Source: Planctomycetota bacterium
GTDB taxonomy: Bacteria; Planctomycetota; UBA1135; GCA-002686595
Assembly (NCBI GenBank): GCA_002686945.1
Contig: NYYZ01000041.1
Span: 1 to 49,476 of the forward strand
Direction of reading: 5' to 3'
DNA: 49,476 nt
The position numbers and the translations under genes were made by a program. Below the pieces are notes generated by a model. The model made no database searches. It was not told the DNA's origin and was given only the letters and a program-made list of their open reading frames with translations. Every line of letters starts with the position of its first letter. The first letter of the stretch is position 1. Shown in pieces: positions 40,498 to 49,476 of the stretch.

Positions 40498-42246
40498 ATG
40501 ACCCCCATGAAGGCGACCCCTCTACCCCCCATTGTCATCCTCCTGTTCACTTGCACGGCCACCTCTGCGGCTGCTCTTCAGCAGTCTCCCGCTACGGTTG
40601 AGCGTGATCGGACTGCGCGCCTCCCGGAGCTATGCAGCACCTATCAAGCAGATCGAGGAGCTCTTGGCCGCCTGCGCAACTATGCCTTCTCCAAGCCACG
40701 CCTCGATGCGCGTGAGGCGTTGACCAGAGAATGGCTCGCCCGCCTGGATGCCATCGAATTCGATCTGCTGCCCTCACGCTCCGACCAGATTGACTGGCTG
40801 CTGCTCGACAACCAGATCAGGCGTGACCTGGCGAGGGTTGCCTTCGATCGGTCGAAGGAGGCAGAGACGGCCCCGCTTGTCCCCTTCATCGCTCCCCTGA
40901 TGGAACTCTTGGAGGCCCGAGCTCTGCGCAAGCTCCCCGATCCGCGCGGAGCCTCAGAGGTGCTCTATCAGGCCAGGCGAGACATTGAAACTGCGCGTGA
41001 GGCGAACAAGGCGAATGAAGAACTCAAGGTGAAGGGGACCATCGCGCGCCGTGCCGCGAGCCAACTCTCGACGGTGCGCGCCGCGCTCGCCGCCTGGTAC
41101 CGCTTCGGTGCAGGCTATGACCCGCTCTTCTCATGGTGGTGCAAGGCGCCCTGGGAAGAACTCGAGACAGCACTCAGGGAATACGGTGAGCATCTCGAAC
41201 GAGACGTCGGCGGCCTGGACCCAGAGGACGATGACGCCCTGGTGGGTGACCCGATCGGCCGCGAGGCACTCCTCGCCGAACTATCCTTCGAGCGTGTTCC
41301 CTACACGCCCGAGGAACTCATCGCCATCGCCGAGCACGAGTTCAAGTGGTGTGACGCACGGCGCAGGGAGGCAGCCGCGGAGCTCGGTTTCGGCGACGAC
41401 TTTTTTGCCGCGCAACAGCATGTACGCAGCCTGCATGTAAAGCCAGGTGGTCAGCCGGAGCTGATACGCGCATTGGCAGACGAGGCTGTCACTTTCCTCG
41501 AAGAGCGCGACCTGGTCACGATCCCAACCCTGGCGAAGGAGAGCTGGCGTATGGGAATGATGTCGCCCTCGCGTCAGAAGTACTCGCCCTACTTCACGGG
41601 AGGAGAAGTCATCTCGATCTCCTACCCAACCGATGGCATGGACCATGACGCGAAGATGCAATCGATGCGAGGAAACAACATCCACTTCTCACGCGCCACT
41701 GTGCATCACGAGTTGATCCCGGGCCATCACCTACAACACTTCTACGCCGCACGTTGGAATCACCACCGCGGCGGATTCTCGACACCCTTCTATATCGAAG
41801 GATGGGCACTCTATTGGGAAATGCGACTGTGGGACATGGGCTTCGCCCGCGGCCCAGAGGACGAGATCGGAATGCTCTTCTGGCGCTCCCACCGGTGCGC
41901 GAGAATCCTCTTCTCCCTCAACTACCACCTCGGGAACTGGTCTCCCCAGGAGTGCGTCGAGTTTCTCGTCGCCCGAGTTGGACACGAGCGAAACAACGCG
42001 ACTGCTGAGGTGCGACGCTCGATCCAGGGGGGCTACGGGCCCCTCTATCAAGCCGCATACATGCTGGGCGGTCTGCAGCTTGTCGCCCTCCACAAGGAAC
42101 TGGTCCAAAATGGCGACTGGAGCGAAAGGGAATTCCACGATGCAGTCCTCAAGCAATCCTCGATTCCGATAGAGCTTGTCAGGGCTGCGCTTGGGACAAC
42201 CACACTCAGCCGAGAAGAGAAGTCCCCTTGGAAATTCAACGACTAG
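40498..42246 (+). CDS. DUF885 family exported metallopeptidase-like protein
   Basis: From ATG 40498 (or 40507) the protein is about 582 aa with a signal peptide ending near SAAALQQ. The DUF885 signature is clear: a zinc-site-like HHELIPGHHLQHF, followed by GGFSTPFYIEGWALYWEMR and, near the end, YQAAYMLGGLQL. The family is related to M32-type carboxypeptidases, and known members cleave small substrates; the substrate here is unknown. The gene seems to stand alone, converging on selB with a 170-bp gap. No Shine-Dalgarno is seen. Confidence 0.9.
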   Translation: MTPMKATPLPPIVILLFTCTATSAAALQQSPATVERDRTARLPELCSTYQADRGALGRLRNYAFSKPRLDAREALTREWLARLDAIEFDLLPSRSDQIDWLLLDNQIRRDLARVAFDRSKEAETAPLVPFIAPLMELLEARALRKLPDPRGASEVLYQARRDIETAREANKANEELKVKGTIARRAASQLSTVRAALAAWYRFGAGYDPLFSWWCKAPWEELETALREYGEHLERDVGGLDPEDDDALVGDPIGREALLAELSFERVPYTPEELIAIAEHEFKWCDARRREAAAELGFGDDFFAAQQHVRSLHVKPGGQPELIRALADEAVTFLEERDLVTIPTLAKESWRMGMMSPSRQKYSPYFTGGEVISISYPTDGMDHDAKMQSMRGNNIHFSRATVHHELIPGHHLQHFYAARWNHHRGGFSTPFYIEGWALYWEMRLWDMGFARGPEDEIGMLFWRSHRCARILFSLNYHLGNWSPQECVEFLVARVGHERNNATAEVRRSIQGGYGPLYQAAYMLGGLQLVALHKELVQNGDWSEREFHDAVLKQSSIPIELVRAALGTTTLSREEKSPWKFND

Positions 42247-42416
42247 GCCCTGAACCCAATTAGCGTTGACGATTGAGGGGCATTCACAGGTTGCATGCAA
42301 GCCCTGATCCACACCGAGCCCCACCAGAATGCAGCCTCCAATGGCAACAAGACTGCTGCCGCACATGGCAGCGACCGAGGCAAGACCAGCCTGCGGCTCT
42401 CAAACGCCGCTTTGGG

Positions 42417-44330
42417 TCAGCGGGAACGCAACACCCGACCTGCGCCCCGGCGCTGAGTCAGGCCACTGGAATCGAAGCTCTCCAGCACAGGAATCAGGAA
42501 CTTGCGCGTTGTTCCCAATTCTGTCCTCAGTTCTGGGATCTTGAGTTCTCCGTTGCGCTCACAGTTGCTGATCACTGCTTCGCGCATCTTCTGATTCGCC
42601 TCGTCCCAAAAGAACATCTCACCAGAAATGTGCACGACCTCCCCCTCATCCACCAACAACTGCAGAACCGTCTGCATGTCATTGCTCCCGAGCCCCAGGG
42701 CGGCAGCCATTTCGGAGGAACTGGGTGGCTGATAGTTTCCCTCCCGTAGCAAGCTCAATATCTTCTCACGACGCTCGCGGGTGACCTCATCCAACTCAAC
42801 CGTGCGATCCACAGGGGCCAACATGCCCGCCCCAACCCGCTGGAACTCCTCTGCCTGCACCAGACGCTCCAAGAGCTGATCGGTCAGAGCCACATCCAGG
42901 TTGATCCGTGAACGCAGATCACGCACATCCATACGCGAGCGAGTCGGATTGACTTCAAACCAGGAGTTGACGGCCGCACGCAATTGATCCTGCACAACCT
43001 CAAGGACCTGGCCGTGGATCCAACGTCCTGGAGCCAGTTCTACCGTGAGACCACTGCAAGCCAGGGCGCTCAGCAAGCCGCGAACCTCGTCCTTGGGCAG
43101 CTTGAGGATCACGGTCAGATCCTCGACACTCAACCAGTGTTCCGATGCGCGCAACAGATGGGATTCCAACAGAGCTTCGGAGGAGCCCAGGCTCTGGACT
43201 TGACGGGCAAGCTCGTCGATCACAAAGCCCTTGAAGCGTTTCAAACGGTAGCGACTCTCTTCCAGTATCACTCCGCCACCCAAAGTCTCCAACGGCGAAG
43301 CGCGACGCAGAACAAAGTGATCTCCTGGGGCACAGATGACGGGATCCTCCAGGCGCACTTGAACCAATCCCTCTTCGCCGGGTTCCAACTGATCCTGCTC
43401 CAGCAAGATCACCTCCCCCAGGGCCTCCGCAGTACCGAGGTGCAGACGTATCGGCGTGCGGTTTCCAATGCCACCAAGGGTGCTGTGCAGGATGCGCAGT
43501 GACGCGCCTAGCATTGTCTGGGCCTTGAAGTATCCGGGCGTTGCCAGAACCGCGCCCCTGGCCACCTCTTTGTGATCCACATCGCTGAGATTGACCGCCG
43601 TGGAATGGCCCGCCCGGGCTTGGTCGGTGCTCTCGTGGTAGGCCTGCAATCCTCGCACCTTGCCCTTGCCACCCCGTGGCAGGACCTCAAGCACGTCCCC
43701 AGTCCTGACGCTGCCGGAAACTGGTATGCCGGTCAGGATCGTGCCAAAGCCCTTGGCGCTGAAGACGCGTTGGACCGGCATGCGAAAGACTCCATCAGCC
43801 TGGCGTGGAGTGAGGGCGCTGGCCCGCTGCTCCAATTGGTCTTTGAATTGCTCGATGCCCTCGCCAGTTGTAGCAGAAACCCGCACCACGGGGGCGTCCT
43901 CCAGAAAAGTCCCGCGGGTGACCTCACGCAACTCCTCTACGGCCAGATCAGCCATTCCCGGCTCTACCAGATCGATCTTGTTGAGCACCAGCAAGCCTTC
44001 GCGCACGCCCAGAAGATCCATGATCTCCAGATGCTCCCGGGTCTGGGGCATGACACCGTCATCAGCGGCCACGACCAGCAACACCAGGTCAATCCCCGTG
44101 GCCCCAGCCACCATGTTGCGCAAGAAGCGCTCATGCCCGGGCACATCCACCAGACCCACCTGGCGCCCATCGGGCAGTGTCATGCGCGCAAAACCCAGGT
44201 CAATGGTCATGCCGCGCTCCTTCTCCTCGGCCCAACGGTCTGGATCGATACCCGTGAGCACCCTCACCAAGGATGACTTGCCATGATCGATGTGGCCTGC
44301 GGTACCGATGATGATGGGCTGGATCTTCAA
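42417..44330 (-). CDS. selB: Selenocysteine-specific translation elongation factor
   Basis: SelB delivers Sec-tRNA to UGA codons marked by a SECIS hairpin. The 637-aa product has an EF-Tu-like GTPase domain (GHIDHGKSS at about 12-20, [13 protein letters not shown]), the EF-Tu-like barrel domains ([12 protein letters not shown]) and a C-terminal winged-helix region (about 400-637) that binds SECIS RNA. Size and order are those of bacterial SelB. The organism is therefore expected to make selenoproteins. Neither selA, selD nor a tRNA-Sec gene is visible nearby. Confidence 0.96.
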   Translation of the reverse strand: MKIQPIIIGTAGHIDHGKSSLVRVLTGIDPDRWAEEKERGMTIDLGFARMTLPDGRQVGLVDVPGHERFLRNMVAGATGIDLVLLVVAADDGVMPQTREHLEIMDLLGVREGLLVLNKIDLVEPGMADLAVEELREVTRGTFLEDAPVVRVSATTGEGIEQFKDQLEQRASALTPRQADGVFRMPVQRVFSAKGFGTILTGIPVSGSVRTGDVLEVLPRGGKGKVRGLQAYHESTDQARAGHSTAVNLSDVDHKEVARGAVLATPGYFKAQTMLGASLRILHSTLGGIGNRTPIRLHLGTAEALGEVILLEQDQLEPGEEGLVQVRLEDPVICAPGDHFVLRRASPLETLGGGVILEESRYRLKRFKGFVIDELARQVQSLGSSEALLESHLLRASEHWLSVEDLTVILKLPKDEVRGLLSALACSGLTVELAPGRWIHGQVLEVVQDQLRAAVNSWFEVNPTRSRMDVRDLRSRINLDVALTDQLLERLVQAEEFQRVGAGMLAPVDRTVELDEVTRERREKILSLLREGNYQPPSSSEMAAALGLGSNDMQTVLQLLVDEGEVVHISGEMFFWDEANQKMREAVISNCERNGELKIPELRTELGTTRKFLIPVLESFDSSGLTQRRGAGRVLRSR

Positions 44331-44700
44331 GGCGGGAGGGCCGCCCCAAGGGAGCGGGCGCAGATGCTAACCCCATGCGGGCTCCTGTCCCCCTCCTGAG
44401 TGATGGAAGTCTCGCAGGCCGTGCCGGAATCCAGCGCGCAGATTGCACCCTCTCAAGGCCCAAGAACAGCTCGAACACGCACTGCTCATTGCTCGTGACA
44501 AGGCACCAAGAGGGTCTGCCGAGGTTACAGGCCGGTCACTTCTTCACTTTGCAGCTTCCTAACGGCAGTCCAAGGAATGACGCCTTTCCCAGGGGCGGGA
44601 TGCCCTCCAGCCCTCAGAAGCCGCATGACTTCGGTCGAGCCAGAGGCCTGCCGATAACGAAGTTGAGACCGTTCCATACCAAAACAACCCGAGACACCCC
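44331..44700. other. Intergenic region between divergent selB and a secreted-protein gene
   Basis: 370 bp with no believable gene. I looked specifically for a tRNA-Sec gene because selB is adjacent and found no T-arm or long acceptor stem on either strand. Promoters for both genes should lie here, but no clear hexamers are seen. Confidence 0.5.
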
Positions 44701-45825
44701 ATGAAAGCCTGTTTTCCCCCTGGCCTTGCCCTTATTTGTCTTTCCCTTGCTGCGCCGAGCCATGGGCAGGTTCTTGTTGGAGTGGGCATTGACGGTGCCT
44801 ACGAAATCGACATTTCGACCGGGAGCACCAATCATGTCCTGAACATGATGGGAATCGAAGGAGCCACCGACGCTGCTTCCGAGAATCTGATCTACGCCCG
44901 CACTCCCCTCTTGGACCTGCTACTGCTGGTCAACCTGGACAACTGGAGCTTCCAGGCCCTGGGCTCCATGGCGGGTGGCGTGCGTGAGCTGGCTTTTGAT
45001 GAAGCTCGCAGAGAACTCTGGGCTACGAGCAGCAGCAGCCTCATCTATGTCGATCCAATCACCGGCCACACGGTTACGATCGGAGCGCTCTACAGCACAA
45101 ACCCCTGGATGACCCTGGGCGAAATTCGAGGCCTGGACTACGATGTCGCCAGGGACCGTCTGGTGGGTACTGACAGCATCAGCCTGTGGACCATCGACAA
45201 GACCAGCGGTGCCTGCGCTTGGATCGGAGCACACAACGCGCCCGGCCTGGAAGACATCCACTGCGATCCCGCCAGCGGGGCCTACTGGGGAATCTCCGGT
45301 CCGGCCTCCCAATTGCTTGAGTTGGATCCAATCAGTGGGCTGGCAACCCACAAGGTCTGGCTCGACGAGGGCCCCTTCAACGGTCTTGCAGCCCATGAAC
45401 CGCGGGACACGGGCACGGCCTACTGCATCGCCAGCCCCAACTCCAGCGGGCTACAGGCAGAGACCCTGGCCTATGGCTTTGGCCTGGTCTCGTCTGGCCG
45501 TGTATTGCTGGCCACTGAGGGCCTGCCCCCGGGGCAGCCCGCTCTCTTGATCTCCTCCCAGGCCTGGAGCTTTCTGCCGCCGGTACCTGGAACCATGGGC
45601 TATCAGTGTGTGATCGGCAACCTGGCGGTCTTCCGCGATTCGGTGTCCTTCGCCGACAACACCGGCAGGGTGATGCATGATGTGGACTTGACCGCCATGC
45701 CCACACGACCCACCAGTACATCGGTGCAACCTGGAGAGACTTGGCACTTCCAAGCCTGGTACCGGGACGATCTAGGGGGATCCACCACGAACTTCTCCCT
45801 GCCCACCCGCATCGAATTCCAGTAG
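44701..45825 (+). CDS. Secreted beta-rich protein with planctomycete-type C-terminal module
   Basis: The 374-aa product has a signal peptide ending near SHGQ. Residues about 24-240 form repeated short beta motifs (LIYVDPITGHT, LWTIDKTSGAC, LLELDPISGLA) that look like a propeller built from YVTN/SMP-like units. From about residue 243 comes a different module, beginning GTAYCIASPNSSGLQ and ending GETWHFQAWYRDD with SLPTRIEF. I recall this module at the C-terminus of many secreted proteins of certain planctomycetes, but its function is unknown to me. The gene lies between divergent selB and the convergent sigma54 activator. Confidence 0.8.
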   Translation: MKACFPPGLALICLSLAAPSHGQVLVGVGIDGAYEIDISTGSTNHVLNMMGIEGATDAASENLIYARTPLLDLLLLVNLDNWSFQALGSMAGGVRELAFDEARRELWATSSSSLIYVDPITGHTVTIGALYSTNPWMTLGEIRGLDYDVARDRLVGTDSISLWTIDKTSGACAWIGAHNAPGLEDIHCDPASGAYWGISGPASQLLELDPISGLATHKVWLDEGPFNGLAAHEPRDTGTAYCIASPNSSGLQAETLAYGFGLVSSGRVLLATEGLPPGQPALLISSQAWSFLPPVPGTMGYQCVIGNLAVFRDSVSFADNTGRVMHDVDLTAMPTRPTSTSVQPGETWHFQAWYRDDLGGSTTNFSLPTRIEFQ

Positions 45826-45863
45826 AGCTGACCCCCAAGTGAGCCTCACAAACTCGCGCGGGC

Positions 45864-47846
45864 CTACTTCTGTGCAGGGATGCCGTACTTCTCCAGTTTG
45901 CGCTGCAGAGCGAAACGACTGATGCCCAGAGCACGCGCGGCTTGACTCTTGTTGCCCTTGGCCTGGGTCAGGGCAGACTCGATGGAGCGCCGTTCCAGAT
46001 CAGCCACCGCAAGCTTGATGTCTCCCGCATCCTGGGTGCTCTCTAGAGAGCCTGTCAGGTGGGGCGTGCCCGAGTTCCTGAGAATCCCCGAGGACAAATC
46101 GTCCAAGCGGGCTACTCCCTGGGCCAGAACCACCAGGCGCCGCATCTCATTTTCCAGCTCACGCACATTGCCCGGCCAGTTGTGCCGCGCCAGGGCTGCC
46201 AGCACTTCATGAGGAAGCCCAGGCGCGGGCAGGCCCGCTTCCCGAGAAGCACGCCCCAGGAGGCTTTCCGCCAACAGGGGTATATCATCCCCGCGCTCGC
46301 GCAAGGGTGGCAGATCTACCCGCAGCACCGCCAATCGATAGTAGAGATCTTCACGGAATGAGCCTTCGCTGACCATCGCCTCAAGATCACGGTTGGAAGC
46401 AGCAAGTATGCGCACATCCACCTTGAGCACCTTGTCTGAGCCCACCAGCCGCACCTCCCCTTCCTGCAACACCCTCAGGATCTTCTTCTGCATCTCCGGG
46501 CTCATGTCGCCCACTTCGTCCAAGAAGAGAGTTCCTCCATGGGCCTGCTCCAGCAGGCCACGTTTGTTCTTGTACGCACCGGTGAATGCTCCGCGCACAT
46601 GACCGAAGAGCTCTGATTCAAGCAATGAGTCCGGCAGGGCTGCGCAGTTCTCGCTGACAAAGGACCCCTTCTTTCGCGGGCTGTTGCGGCAGATCGCACG
46701 GGCGATGAGTTCCTTGCCTGTGCCAGACTCGCCGATGATCATGACCGGTAGCTCTGAATCCATGATCCGTTCAAGTTGATCAAACACTTTCTTCATGGCA
46801 TCGGAGGAACCGATGATGCCCGAATGATCGTGGCGACCGCGCTCGCGACCCAGTTCTTTGCGCGCCACAGCCAACTCCCCCTCCCGATCACGGACCTTGC
46901 GGCCCAGCTGCTCGTTCAGGCTCTCAATGGCCTTGCGCGAAACCTCCAGACGTTGGTTTTGCTCCCGCAGGCGGGTTATCAGGCGCGCGGTACGAATAGC
47001 GACAGAGGCCTGTGCTGCAAAGAGCCCCGCCAGCTCCAGGTCGCGGGCTTCAAATGCTCCCATCTGCATGCGGTTGTCCAAGTAAATAAGGCCACGTATG
47101 CGGGCTTCCCCTGGAATCGGTACGCAAAGAACCGAACGCAGACGCAGATCCTCCACCGAAGCCATGTTGATCAACCGTTCGTCTTGACCCGCATCCACCG
47201 TCAAGAGTGCACTGCCCTCCTCGATCACCTTGCCCATGATCCCCATGGAAACCCGGGTGCGCGGCACCGGAATGTCCTCCTGATTGAAATTGCGAGCCAC
47301 ATGTACCTGCCACTTGGTGGGATCCGAGCTCCCTGCCTCATCCCCCTGCGCGACTGCCTGATCCTTGTCCGCCAACATCAAGAAGCCTCGCTCACTCCCC
47401 ACCAAGGCAATTGCCGAGTCAACGATTTGCCGAAGCAAGGGACCCAGGTCGGTCTCGCGAGCCAGTTCCCGGGTCAACCTGGCAAAGACCGCCAGGTCCC
47501 CGCCCTGGGAACTGACATCCTCAATGACCGTGCCGAGGCCTGCTGCCCTATCACCATCGGTTTGCCCCTCCAGAATCAGCCGCACGGACCCCACCGCCAC
47601 CTCGTCTCCGAGCCTGAGTTGCTGGCGATCTACCCGCGAGCCATTGACTCGGGTGCCATTGGAAGAACCCAGATCCACCACCCAAAGGTCCTCCCCGCGC
47701 CACTCGATGCGGCTGTGCTCACGAGAAACCAGAGTGTCCTGCACCTGCAGGCTGTTGCCCAGGGCGCGCCCGATGGTCAAGGGCTCGGAACCCATGTCCA
47801 GGGTGCGCTGGGTGTTGTCCTCGATGACCTTCCAATGCATGCTCAT
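45864..47846 (-). CDS. Sigma54-dependent activator with FHA and GAF domains
   Basis: The 660-aa regulator has an N-terminal FHA domain (about 8-95; TIGRALGNSLQV, SREHSRIEW, DLGSSNGTRVNG), a GAF domain (about 125-290), a coiled-coil linker, a sigma54 AAA+ domain (about 335-575) and a C-terminal Fis-type helix-turn-helix ending SQAARALGISRFALQRKLEKYG. Walker A is GESGTGKE, and the sigma54-contact loop GAFTGA is intact, so it should activate RpoN promoters. FHA domains bind phosphothreonine, so a Ser/Thr kinase like the one at 30224-33673 could feed it signals. No -24/-12 promoter was found next to it. Confidence 0.94.
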   Translation of the reverse strand: MSMHWKVIEDNTQRTLDMGSEPLTIGRALGNSLQVQDTLVSREHSRIEWRGEDLWVVDLGSSNGTRVNGSRVDRQQLRLGDEVAVGSVRLILEGQTDGDRAAGLGTVIEDVSSQGGDLAVFARLTRELARETDLGPLLRQIVDSAIALVGSERGFLMLADKDQAVAQGDEAGSSDPTKWQVHVARNFNQEDIPVPRTRVSMGIMGKVIEEGSALLTVDAGQDERLINMASVEDLRLRSVLCVPIPGEARIRGLIYLDNRMQMGAFEARDLELAGLFAAQASVAIRTARLITRLREQNQRLEVSRKAIESLNEQLGRKVRDREGELAVARKELGRERGRHDHSGIIGSSDAMKKVFDQLERIMDSELPVMIIGESGTGKELIARAICRNSPRKKGSFVSENCAALPDSLLESELFGHVRGAFTGAYKNKRGLLEQAHGGTLFLDEVGDMSPEMQKKILRVLQEGEVRLVGSDKVLKVDVRILAASNRDLEAMVSEGSFREDLYYRLAVLRVDLPPLRERGDDIPLLAESLLGRASREAGLPAPGLPHEVLAALARHNWPGNVRELENEMRRLVVLAQGVARLDDLSSGILRNSGTPHLTGSLESTQDAGDIKLAVADLERRSIESALTQAKGNKSQAARALGISRFALQRKLEKYGIPAQK

Positions 47847-48259
47847 GTCCTTATTTCCACCCCATAGGCCATTCTGGGCCCTGAACTCGTGCGAATCCGC
47901 TCATTCTTGAGGATACCCCACCAGGCCTGTTCTGAAACCGCACATACTTGGAAAATACCCATTGAAAAATGTGGGGGCGGAGGGGCAAGTGACTCGGATC
48001 ACATGACCCGAGCCACTTTTCAGGAGACCTGTCCGGGCGCAATCTGCGAATGACTCAAACCAAATGCAACCTCCTAACCCTGGTGGCTCTGGCGTGCCCA
48101 TAAGCCCCGGTCCAAATTACGGTTTCCTACAATTTTCCATACAATTTCCCGCTCCAGCCCCCTAAACGCGTCCCTCTCGCTAATCTCGGGTCTCTGTATT
48201 TCCCCCGCTGAATCAGGCGGAGGATTCCCCTTCTTCTTCCCCTTCCAGATTTTCTTCCA
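47847..48259. other. Intergenic region between divergent genes with paired TACAAT elements
   Basis: 413 bp without a gene. Two -10-like TACAAT hexamers (48128-48133 and 48140-48145), twelve bases apart within a near-tandem repeat, lie 115-132 bp upstream of the secreted-protein gene. The -35 matches are poor. The stretch 48150-48259 is pyrimidine-rich on the plus strand and would form an unstructured leader. Confidence 0.4.
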
Positions 48260-49476
48260 ATGAAATCAATCTCCCTTCTCTTCGGCAGCATCTTTGTGCT
48301 GGCCGGATTTACGCAGGCTTCGGCCCAAACCCTGAGCGAGTTCCGACTCGACATGCCCAGCACTGACACGGAAGAATTCGTGGAAATCGCCGGTGCAGTT
48401 GGGGCTTCCCTCGACAACCTTTCCTTCGTCATCCTTGGAGATGGCTCAGGTGGCAGCGGCGTTGTGGAAACAGCCGTGGATATGACAGGCCATGTCATCA
48501 ATGCCAACGGCTTCTTCGTCCTGGCCAAGAGCACCTTCACCCTTGGTGTTGCGGACTTGACCGACGACAGCATGAGTTTCGAAAACAGCGACAACGTCAC
48601 CTATATGCTGATCAGCGGATTTGCTGGCGCTGTCGGTGACGACCTCGATTCCACCGACGACGGCGTCCTCGACGGCCTGACCGGCACAATCACCGACTCC
48701 CTGTCCATCATCGAAGAAGTTGGCGCCGGCGACCTCGTCTACGGCTCTCAATCCATCGGCCCCGACGGAACCTTCGTACCTGCCACTGGATGGCTCTGCG
48801 CCTCAGGATCCTGGATGATCGGCGGCTTTAGCGACTTGGCCGGCAACACGGCCGGTGCGGACAACGACTGCACCCCGGCGAACGACGATTGCGCTGGCGC
48901 AATTTCTGTTTCCGCAGGAGCCACCCCCATGGACAACACCGAAGCCACGACCAGTGGCGAAGCGGGCTGCTTCTCGGTCAACAAGGACCTCTGGTACGCC
49001 TTCACCGCTACAAGCGATGCAAATCACAGCTTCGACACTTGCGGCGCCTTCGGCGACACCAAGATCGCCGTATTCGACGGCGCGTGTGGCGGCTTGGTTT
49101 GTGTCGGTTCTAATGATGACACCTGTGGCCTGCAAAGCAGCGTGACTATTCCAATGGTCAACGGCCAGACGGTTCGTGTCCAGGTTGGTGCCTTTCATGC
49201 CACTGCCGTGATCTCTGGCGACCTCAATATCACCAACCTCGGTGGACCTGTCCCCGGCGATGACTGCGGAACAGCCGTCGCCGCCGTACTTGGTGCCAAC
49301 CCGTTCGATACTTCTGGTAACACGACCAGCGGTCTCTCCGAGCCGAGTTGCAGCACGTCGACGATTCATAACGACACCTTCTTCACCTACACCGCTGGCG
49401 CAGCGCTGGATCACAGCTTTGCCACCTGCGGTGCCGACATCGACACCAAGATCCGGGTCTATGACGTGGACTGTGC
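48260..49476 (+). CDS. Large secreted protein with lamin-tail-like domain and Cys-containing repeats (3' partial)
   Basis: Translation from ATG 48260 stays open to the window end: 405 residues with no stop. It starts with a signal peptide (MKSISLLFGSIFVLAGF, cleavage near ASAQ). Residues about 23-190 resemble a lamin-tail-like domain (LSEFRLDMPSTDTEEFVEIA, then GFFVLAKSTFTLG). Next comes a module at about 48881-49250, and a second begins near 49257. They share NDDC/GDDC starts, a TTSG segment and HSFxTCGAxxDTKIxVxD. Such modules are common in secreted planctomycete proteins, probably as extracellular binding units. Minus-strand frames over this stretch are antisense shadows. No Shine-Dalgarno is present. 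Confidence 0.88.
   Translation, partial: MKSISLLFGSIFVLAGFTQASAQTLSEFRLDMPSTDTEEFVEIAGAVGASLDNLSFVILGDGSGGSGVVETAVDMTGHVINANGFFVLAKSTFTLGVADLTDDSMSFENSDNVTYMLISGFAGAVGDDLDSTDDGVLDGLTGTITDSLSIIEEVGAGDLVYGSQSIGPDGTFVPATGWLCASGSWMIGGFSDLAGNTAGADNDCTPANDDCAGAISVSAGATPMDNTEATTSGEAGCFSVNKDLWYAFTATSDANHSFDTCGAFGDTKIAVFDGACGGLVCVGSNDDTCGLQSSVTIPMVNGQTVRVQVGAFHATAVISGDLNITNLGGPVPGDDCGTAVAAVLGANPFDTSGNTTSGLSEPSCSTSTIHNDTFFTYTAGAALDHSFATCGADIDTKIRVYDVDC

Noticed and set aside
44331..44700. tRNA-Sec gene next to selB
   Set aside because: No T-arm sequence or 8-bp acceptor stem on either strand.
48091..48105. Possible -24/-12 sigma54 promoter near the sigma54 activator gene
   Set aside because: The GG and GC elements are 11 rather than 10 bases apart and the flanking bases do not match.
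48127..49414. Several minus-strand open frames at the right end
   Set aside because: They are antisense to a continuous plus-strand secreted protein with signal peptide and repeats; their own sequences show no domain.
1..49476. CRISPR arrays, insertion sequences, prophage or toxin-antitoxin genes
   Set aside because: No spaced direct repeats, transposase or integrase motifs or phage proteins were found on reading the window.

Overview
The window is bacterial chromosome and most likely from a planctomycete (Planctomycetota). The strongest evidence is the partial 16S rRNA gene at the left edge. It contains an exact match, at 304-321, to the sequence I recall as the Planctomycetes-specific Pla46 probe. 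Supporting evidence: a lipid A gene set with a fused LpxC-FabZ, large Ser/Thr kinases, HEAT-VWA proteins, and secreted proteins with C-terminal modules that I recall from deep planctomycete genomes. No search was run, so finer placement is open.

Layout. (1) 1-815: 5' part of a 16S gene (minus) with leader, boxA and a sigma70-type promoter. (2) 815-10150: a block bounded at both ends by genes that lose their 3' ends, a sulfatase on the left and an aldo/keto reductase on the right. Between them is a minus-strand cluster: tandem YHS-type lipoprotein, Cys-rich secreted protein, TolC-like lipoprotein, membrane fusion protein, ABC ATPase, two FtsX-type permeases and a Cys/His lipoprotein. It looks like a LolCDE/MacAB-TolC hybrid exporter with thiol-rich envelope partners and is the best candidate here for an undescribed system. 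(3) 10196-11587: L,D-transpeptidase. (4) 12149-28741: a long minus-strand housekeeping run, read as ACT-domain gene, glmU, prs, rplY, pth, rpsF, rpsR, rplI, dnaB, bamA, lpxD, lpxC-fabZ, lpxA, ileS. It joins nucleotide-sugar and PRPP synthesis, ribosomal proteins, replication and outer-membrane construction. (5) 28800-30205: psd and a CMD-family gene (plus). (6) 30224-40196, minus: a transmembrane Ser/Thr kinase, rho with a very basic N-terminal extension, tRNA-Pro(CGG) with its own promoter, a HEAT-VWA protein and an acidic one-pass membrane protein with repeated Trp motifs and two Sm-like domains. (7) 40498-49476: a DUF885 hydrolase, selB, a secreted planctomycete-type protein, an FHA-GAF-sigma54 activator, and a large secreted protein that runs off the right end.

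Many junctions in the minus-strand runs are 4-bp ATGA overlaps or gaps of a few bases, so long polycistronic transcripts are likely. The clearest promoters (rrn, tRNA-Pro, probably lpxD) share a TTGAC-type -35 box with 16-17 bp spacing. Several intergenic hairpins lack a U-tract, so they may be Rho-related, processing or regulatory structures rather than classical terminators. I see no insertion sequence, CRISPR array, integrase or phage gene.
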